A stretch of DNA of 64,000 nt from Rhodococcus sp. ABRD24. GTDB lineage: Bacteria > Actinomycetota > Actinomycetes > Mycobacteriales > Mycobacteriaceae. Numbering within the stretch: the stretch's first letter is position 1; each line of letters starts with the position of its first letter. Location: positions 2,356,001 through 2,420,000 of the forward strand of contig NZ_CP035319.1 in the NCBI RefSeq assembly GCF_004328705.1, in the 5' to 3' direction. A program made the position numbers and the translations under genes. Shown here piece after piece: positions 59,219-64,000 of this stretch. Under the pieces are notes generated by a model, which searched no databases, had not been told where the DNA came from, and saw nothing but the letters and a program-made list of their open reading frames with translations.

Positions 59219-60160
59219 CTAGCTCGGAAGCTGAGTGCCGAACGGGAAGGGCTCGAAGCGCACGGAGGTGCGTTCCAGCCTGGTCTCACATCCGCGGCAG
59301 CGCAGCGCGGGGAGCAGCCAGGACCCACAGTCGGGGTGGCGGAGTTTCGGACCGAGCGGGAGCTCGTCGGGATGCGCGACCTGCGTCCACGACAGCAGGA
59401 AGGCGAAGATCGGGAAGAGTCCCCGGCCGCGCGGGGTCATCACGTAGTCGCGCCCGCCACCGTGTTCGCTCCGGGTGAGTATCTGCACCTCCGACAGCCG
59501 CCCCAGCCGCTCGGTGAGCGTCGTCGGCGAGATGCTCAGGATCGACTGGAACTCACCGAAGCGGCGAACTCCCGACAACGCCAAGCCCGTCACCATAGCG
59601 CTCCAACGGTCGCCGATCGCCTCCATGACCTCGGTGAACTGCAGGTCGACTCGGCTCACCGACGGGGCATTGCGTGTCGATCGCCTTCGTCCGCTCCGTG
59701 CGACGAGAACCAGCGATTCGCGGTCCAGTTCGAGCTGCGCATCGCGGGTGCCGACAGCGCCGTTACAGTGCCTGCACATCATCGACGGTGGTCCCCGATG
59801 GCCGCAGTCGATGTGCACCAGCTCGGGTTGCAGGAGCCCCTCCGGGGACCATTCGCGCTGCCAGGCCCAGACGCTGGCCAGGATCTCCCAGGTCGCCAGG
59901 CCGAGTTCGGTGAGCAGGTAGTCGTGGCGGTCGGCGCTGTTCGGCTGCGGCCGGCGCTCCATCAGGCCAGCCTCCACCAGCGCATTCAGTCGTGCCGTCA
60001 GCATGGCCGGCGGCGCGCCGGTTCGCTCGATCCACTGGCTGAAGCGACGCACATGATCGACGAAGGCCTCACGAAGGATGGCGAGGGTCAGCCGGTCGCC
60101 GAGCAGGTCGATCGTCTGGGCAACCGGGCTCGCAGGTGCGGCGGTGCCGGATTCTGCCAC
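59219..60160 (-). CDS. Double-HxlR transcriptional regulator with two Cys clusters
   Basis: 313 residues from GTG 60160 (GGGGAGG 8 nt upstream). Two similar halves. HTH 1 (about 12-95): LLGDRLTLAILREAFVDHVR, PAMLTARLNALVEAGLMERR. HTH 2 (about 173-262): AIGDRWSAMVTGLALSGVRR, SPTTLTERLGRLSEVQILTR. Each half is followed by the same spaced Cys cluster, C-x9-C-x2-C: C119/C129/C132 and C278/C288/C291, with His nearby (H121, H275), likely zinc knuckles. HxlR proteins respond to aldehydes or redox; here the metal-binding Cys clusters could sense a reactive product. It lies between the two catabolic units that share the operator motif. Confidence 0.88.
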   Translation of the reverse strand: MAESGTAAPASPVAQTIDLLGDRLTLAILREAFVDHVRRFSQWIERTGAPPAMLTARLNALVEAGLMERRPQPNSADRHDYLLTELGLATWEILASVWAWQREWSPEGLLQPELVHIDCGHRGPPSMMCRHCNGAVGTRDAQLELDRESLVLVARSGRRRSTRNAPSVSRVDLQFTEVMEAIGDRWSAMVTGLALSGVRRFGEFQSILSISPTTLTERLGRLSEVQILTRSEHGGGRDYVMTPRGRGLFPIFAFLLSWTQVAHPDELPLGPKLRHPDCGSWLLPALRCRGCETRLERTSVRFEPFPFGTQLPS

Positions 60161-60212
60161 GTCACCCACCTCCCCGTACTGCCTGCCACGATCGCGTCCT
60201 ACGGATCGTCCG

Positions 60213-61406
60213 TCAGGCTTCCAACACAATAGCGATGCCCTGCCCCACGCCGATGCATGCAGCCGCGACCCCGATGCCTCCGCCGCGCCGGCGCAGATGG
60301 CGCAGGCAATCGACCACCATCCGCGCAGCCGAGGCGCCGAGCGGATGACCCAGGGCGATGGCGCCGCCGAAGGGGTTGACCCGATCGGCCGGGATACCGG
60401 GTAGTTCCCGCAGGCAGGACAGGACCATCGCGGCGAACGCCTCGTTGAGCTCGAGTACTCGTACGTCGGCGAGCCCGAGACCCGCACGGCTGAGCGCCTT
60501 CGAGATGGCGGCCACGGGCGCCAGCGCGAATCTGTCGGGCTCGGTGCCGACCACAGCCGAAGCCAGCACCCGGCCGAGCGGTTCGACACCGAGATCATCC
60601 GCAACGGCCCCGGTGCCCACCAGCGCCGCGACCGCTCCATCGCTGATCGGAGACGAGTTTCCGGCAGTGACGCTGCCGCCGCTGGAGAAGGCCGGGCGCA
60701 GGGCTGCCAGTGTCGTCGAGTCGGTCTCTCGGATCGATTCGTCGCGGCCGAGGTTCGGGTGCGACGCGACGAAACTGTCGTGCACGCCGTCCTCCCAAGC
60801 CTGACCGGCCAGTTCATGGGACCGCAGGGCCCATTCATCCTGCTCGGCCCGCCCGACGCCCAGTTGCTCCGCCACCCGTTCCGCCGATCTGCCGAGCGTC
60901 TCGACCCAGGCAGCCGGGAATCGGGGGTTCGGCATTCGCCACCCGACAGTGGTGGGGATCAGCTCCATCGACCGAGGAAACGCGGAGTCCACCGGCGGAA
61001 GCACATACGGAGCGCGGCTCATACTCTCGGAGCCTCCGGCTATCGCGATCTCGGCGTCACCGACCGCAACGCGCCTGACCGCGGACAACACCGCCTCGGC
61101 GCCGGAGCCACACAGTCGGTTGACCGAGACGCCCGGAATCGTGTGCGGGAGCCCCGCGAGCAGCACCGCCATCCGGGCCACATTGCGGTTGTCCTCGCCC
61201 GCGCCGTTGGCGTTTCCCCAGACAACGTCGTCGATGCGGCCGGGATCGAGAGTGGGATGCCTGCGCACCAGCTCAGCGATGGGAAGAGCGGCCAGGTCGT
61301 CGGCCCGGATGTGAGAGAGCGCCCCTCGGGCCGCACCGAACGGGGTCCGGACCGCATCGATCACCCACGGGGTGTGTCGGTCAGTCGGGGAAAGGCGTTG
61401 GATCAT
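60213..61406 (-). CDS. Thiolase (acetyl-CoA C-acyltransferase)
   Basis: 397 residues with all four thiolase elements: nucleophile Cys in SVNRLCGSGAEAVLSAVRRV, LELNEAFAAMVLSC, VNPFGGAIALGHPLGASAAR (His) and AAACIGVGQGIAIVLEA (second Cys). It would cut a beta-ketoacyl-CoA with CoA, in the manner of beta-ketoadipyl-CoA thiolases (PcaF/PaaJ). It shares a divergent promoter region with the second acyl-CoA ligase and, unlike the thiolase at 56175-57377, is catalytically complete. Confidence 0.93.
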   Translation of the reverse strand: MIQRLSPTDRHTPWVIDAVRTPFGAARGALSHIRADDLAALPIAELVRRHPTLDPGRIDDVVWGNANGAGEDNRNVARMAVLLAGLPHTIPGVSVNRLCGSGAEAVLSAVRRVAVGDAEIAIAGGSESMSRAPYVLPPVDSAFPRSMELIPTTVGWRMPNPRFPAAWVETLGRSAERVAEQLGVGRAEQDEWALRSHELAGQAWEDGVHDSFVASHPNLGRDESIRETDSTTLAALRPAFSSGGSVTAGNSSPISDGAVAALVGTGAVADDLGVEPLGRVLASAVVGTEPDRFALAPVAAISKALSRAGLGLADVRVLELNEAFAAMVLSCLRELPGIPADRVNPFGGAIALGHPLGASAARMVVDCLRHLRRRGGGIGVAAACIGVGQGIAIVLEA

Positions 61407-61465
61407 GGGGACTCCTCCTGGGTGGTCGGGGCGCGGCCCTTGCGGAATTACGTCCGCCGTTGTCT

Positions 61466-61482
61466 ACTTCAATAACTGTAGC
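61466..61482. promoter_or_regulatory. Shared operator-like motif, copy 2 (thiolase/ligase divergent promoter)
   Basis: ACTTCAATAACTGTAGC, 15 of 17 positions equal to the reverse complement of 59133-59149. It sits 17 bp before the ligase start and 59 bp before the thiolase start. Confidence 0.65.
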
Positions 61483-61498
61483 GAATGGAGGGCGTCCG

Positions 61499-63061
61499 AT
61501 GTCCATAGCCGACGTGGTTCGAACCGCAGCCGATCGGTACGGGCCCGCGATCGCGATCGAGGACAGCTGCGAGTCTCGAACGTTCACCGAACTGTCCGAT
61601 CGGGCACACGCGCTCGCCGGGAGCCTGCACGGTCTCGGCATCGCGGCGGGGAGCCGGGTCGTGGTCCTGCTCGGCAACTCCGCCGCCGCAGTCGAGGTCG
61701 ATCTCGCACTGGCGATCGGCGGGTTCGTCCGGGTTTCACTGAATCCACGTGTGGGTCAGATCGATTGGGAGCGCGTCGTCCGCGACTGTGAACCAGACGC
61801 GCTGATCGTCGACCCACGGATAGACGGCGCGGCCGAGTTCGCCGCCCGAACGACCACCTCGACCGTGATCACCGTCGACGGAGCTTCGCCGGCAGGGCCA
61901 TCGCTCGACGAGTTGGCGGCCGGTGTCGCGGGCCGCGCCCCGCTACCCACACCCGAGCCGAACTCGCTGTGCGCGCTGCACTATTCGTCCGGGACCACCG
62001 GGATTCCGAAGGGGGCCCAGCGGACCCACGCGAACCGGTTGGCCTCGCTGGGCGCGATGCGCGACCACGTGCTCGCCGGCACCCTCGACGGAGCCGAGCC
62101 GGCGGTCTTCCTGCACGCGGGCCCCGTCATTCACACCAGCGGCTTGTTCGTGCTGCCCTTCCTCGAGGCCGGCGGGCGACAGGTGCTGCTCGATCACGTC
62201 GGCCCGGCGGATCTGATCGACGCCGTCGAGGCCCACTCCGCGACACACACCGCGCTGGTGCCCACAGTCATCGCCCGACTGCTGGACTTCGACGACGATC
62301 GGCTGTCGGTGATGCGTCGGCGCATGCGCATGCTCGCGTATGCGGGTGCCCCGATGCCGGTCGAGCACATCCGGCAGGCATACCACCGCATCACGCCGAA
62401 TCTTGTGCAGTACTACGGAATGGTCGAGGCGATCCCACCCCTCACTGTGCTGACCGCAGCGGACCATCGACGTGGGGTGCTCGAGAATGCCGACCTGCTC
62501 GGCTCGGTGGGACGGGCCTGTCCGGGGGCGGAGATCACGTTCCGCGCTCCCGATGACACCGACACCGACGGGGAAGTCGGCGAGCTGGTCGTCGCAGGCG
62601 CCGCGGTCAGCCCCGGCTATCACAATGCGGGCACGCGAAAGGATTTGGGCAAGAGCCACATCGACGGCTGCCTGCACTCGGGCGACCTCGGCTACCGCGA
62701 CCCGGACGGTTACATCCATCTGACCGGCCGTAGCAAGGACATGATCATCACCGGCGGATACAACGTCTATCCCCGCGAGGTGGAAGAGGCGATCTCCGCA
62801 ATCCCCGGCGTCGGCGATGTCGTCGTCGTCGGACTGCCGGACGAGGTGTGGGGGCAACGCATTGTCGCCGCGTACACGTCGGTGGCTGGGGAGAGCGTCG
62901 ATGGCGGCGCCGTGCTGGCGGAAAGCCGCAGGAGTCTGCCCGACTACAAACGCCCCAAAGCCGCGCACCGTGTCGACCGGCTCCCGTTGACCGCGCTCGG
63001 CAAGGTTGATCGGGCCGCGGCCACTGAGTTGCTCGACGCTCTCGTCCGCGCCGCATCATGA
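61499..63061 (+). CDS. Acyl-CoA synthetase (FadD-like)
   Basis: 520 residues from ATG 61499 (GGAGGGC, 5 nt). Motifs: LHYSSGTTGIPKGAQRTHAN, QYYGMVEAIPP (A5), LHSGDLGYRDPDGYIHLTGR, SKDMIITGGYNVYPREVEEA and LPLTALGKVDRAAATE (catalytic Lys). The substrate is unknown. The divergent thiolase and the nitronate monooxygenase following on the same strand suggest activation of an unusual carboxylic acid. An in-frame TTG upstream at 61460 is not used because it has no ribosome site. Confidence 0.92.
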   Translation: MSIADVVRTAADRYGPAIAIEDSCESRTFTELSDRAHALAGSLHGLGIAAGSRVVVLLGNSAAAVEVDLALAIGGFVRVSLNPRVGQIDWERVVRDCEPDALIVDPRIDGAAEFAARTTTSTVITVDGASPAGPSLDELAAGVAGRAPLPTPEPNSLCALHYSSGTTGIPKGAQRTHANRLASLGAMRDHVLAGTLDGAEPAVFLHAGPVIHTSGLFVLPFLEAGGRQVLLDHVGPADLIDAVEAHSATHTALVPTVIARLLDFDDDRLSVMRRRMRMLAYAGAPMPVEHIRQAYHRITPNLVQYYGMVEAIPPLTVLTAADHRRGVLENADLLGSVGRACPGAEITFRAPDDTDTDGEVGELVVAGAAVSPGYHNAGTRKDLGKSHIDGCLHSGDLGYRDPDGYIHLTGRSKDMIITGGYNVYPREVEEAISAIPGVGDVVVVGLPDEVWGQRIVAAYTSVAGESVDGGAVLAESRRSLPDYKRPKAAHRVDRLPLTALGKVDRAAATELLDALVRAAS

Positions 63062-63105
63062 ACTCGCGCAGCCACGTACACCGAACGATTTCGATAGAGG
63101 ACACC

Positions 63106-64000
63106 ATGAACGACTCGTTCCTGACCACCCTTCGCCTGCCCGTCGTCGCGGCACCGATGTTCCTGGTATCCGGCCCGGAACTCGTCACCGCCGCCTGCAC
63201 GGCCGGCGTCGTCGGCTCCTTCCCGACCCAGAACTGCCGCACCACAGCGGATCTCGACACCTGGATGGGATCGATCACCGATCAGCTCCACGCGGCAGAC
63301 ACCACCGCAGGCCCGGTCGCCCCGTGGGCGGCAAACGTGATCACGCACAGCAGCAATGCCCGACTCGCGGACGACCTGCGTCTCATCGCCGAGTACAAGC
63401 CGCAGATCGTCATCACCGCCTTGGGGTCCCCGAAACCCGTGATGGACATCGTCAAGGGCTACGGCGGCGCGGTGATCGCCGATGTCGTGAACCTGCGCCT
63501 CGCGCACAAGGCAGCAGACGCGGGCGTGGACGGCATGGCCTGCGTGTCGGCGGGTGCAGGCGGACACACGGGCCACCTGTCGCCCTTTGCGTTCACGTCC
63601 GCCGTCCGCGAGTTCTTCGACGGGATGATCATCATCGGCGGCGGCATCAGCGACGGTCACGGTGTCGCGGGGGCGATCACCGCAGGCGCCGACCTGGTCT
63701 ACATGGGCACCCGGTTCCTGGCAGCCGCGGAGAGCATGGCCGTGGACGGCTACAAGCAGATGGTCGTCGACCACGGACCCGACGACCTCGTGATCAGCTC
63801 CGCGATCACGGGCACCCCGGCCTCCTGGCTCAAGCCCAGCCTCGTCGCCTGCGGACTCGATCCCGACAATCTGACGCGTCCGGCCGGGGAGAAGAACTAC
63901 ACCGCGGGCGCGGAATCGATGAAGCGCTGGAAGGATGTCTGGGCCGCCGGCCAGGGCCTCGCTCCCATCCGTGCGATCGAACCGGTGAGCACGATCATCG
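63106..64000 (+). CDS. Nitronate monooxygenase/2-nitropropane dioxygenase family (partial, runs off the window)
   Basis: At least 298 residues of an FMN-dependent TIM barrel: LPVVAAPMFLVSGPELVTAA, APWAANVITHSSNARLADDL, VIADVVNLRLAHKAADAGVD, the active site ACVSAGAGGHTGHLSPFAFT (the GGHTG His) and MIIIGGGISDGHGVAGAITA, GADLVYMGTRFLAAAES. It oxidises nitronates, or in related enzymes reduces enoyl groups. GATAGAGG precedes ATG 63106 by 5 nt, 44 bp after the ligase stop, so it is in that transcript. The 3' end lies outside the window. Confidence 0.9.
   Translation, partial: MNDSFLTTLRLPVVAAPMFLVSGPELVTAACTAGVVGSFPTQNCRTTADLDTWMGSITDQLHAADTTAGPVAPWAANVITHSSNARLADDLRLIAEYKPQIVITALGSPKPVMDIVKGYGGAVIADVVNLRLAHKAADAGVDGMACVSAGAGGHTGHLSPFAFTSAVREFFDGMIIIGGGISDGHGVAGAITAGADLVYMGTRFLAAAESMAVDGYKQMVVDHGPDDLVISSAITGTPASWLKPSLVACGLDPDNLTRPAGEKNYTAGAESMKRWKDVWAAGQGLAPIRAIEPVSTII

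Noticed and set aside
1..64000. CRISPR array, tRNA or rRNA genes, riboswitch
   Set aside because: I found no evenly spaced direct repeats, no cloverleaf with a CCA-side acceptor, no rRNA-like stretch and no recognised riboswitch core.

Overview
High-GC actinobacterial DNA, most likely from a mycolic-acid-producing member of the Mycobacteriales (Rhodococcus, Gordonia, Nocardia or a relative). The reasons are a Pks13-type C-terminal acyltransferase/thioesterase, a cutinase-like exported esterase, many FadD, thiolase, SDR and flavin monooxygenase genes, a KstR-type operator, and a DUF222/HNH (13E12-like) gene. The genus cannot be fixed from sequence reading alone. I saw no rRNA, tRNA or CRISPR array.

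Layout. (1) 1-6515 is a nest of mobile DNA. A DUF222/HNH gene is cut by an IS3-type remnant. An IS30-type element (1197-6415) sits in that remnant. The IS30 element carries an IS256-type element near the 3' end of its transposase gene (1259-2650, 8-bp target duplication) and a group II intron in the middle of the same gene (3075-5258). Removing both insertions restores one 513-codon IS30 transposase frame exactly. Small palindromes with covarying stems lie inside the IS3 and IS256 genes. (2) 6.6-16.3 kb holds a PhoD phosphatase, a FetB-like permease, a 43-residue acidic hydrophobic peptide, PepN, an enoyl-CoA hydratase, an EthA-like monooxygenase, a secreted protein and a SanA/YdcF protein. 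(3) 16.2-21.9 kb holds a hotdog-fold protein divergent from an operon tetR-SDR-fadD-Baeyer-Villiger monooxygenase, with a perfect palindrome between them. (4) 22-27.5 kb holds the cutinase-like protein, a free-standing Pks13 C-terminal module, and an ECF42-type sigma factor with its YCII/DGPF partner.

(5) 27.6-34.4 kb looks like one stress regulon. TlpA-CcdA, DUF3105-DUF305, CtaG and M23 peptidase-BlaI-BlaR-like protease are each preceded by the same 15-bp palindrome (ACTA-N7-TAGT). The likely control is BlaI repression relieved by the M56 protease. The gene content (thiol-redox, cytochrome oxidase assembly, Met-rich DUF305) suggests copper or respiratory/envelope stress. (6) 34.4-43.2 kb has poorly known membrane proteins, a TetR regulator, a lipoprotein, and a two-component system divergent from an FtsX-type ABC transporter.

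(7) 43.3-51.4 kb has an HsaD-like hydrolase behind a KstR-type site, then an accessory cluster: AraC regulator, NmrA-like protein, a PrnB-family heme enzyme, a PhzS-like FAD monooxygenase, an HpaB-type monooxygenase and an MFS exporter. The last four genes are tightly or translationally coupled. This resembles a small tryptophan/indole-derived metabolite pathway without a halogenase. (8) 51.5-64 kb is a catabolic block: SDR, carotenoid/stilbene cleavage dioxygenase, PaaI thioesterase, acyl-CoA ligase, thiolase, PaaN-like aldehyde dehydrogenase, a double-HxlR regulator, a second thiolase, a second acyl-CoA ligase, and a nitronate monooxygenase cut by the window end. Its two main promoters share a 17-bp motif that is probably the operator of the HxlR-type protein.
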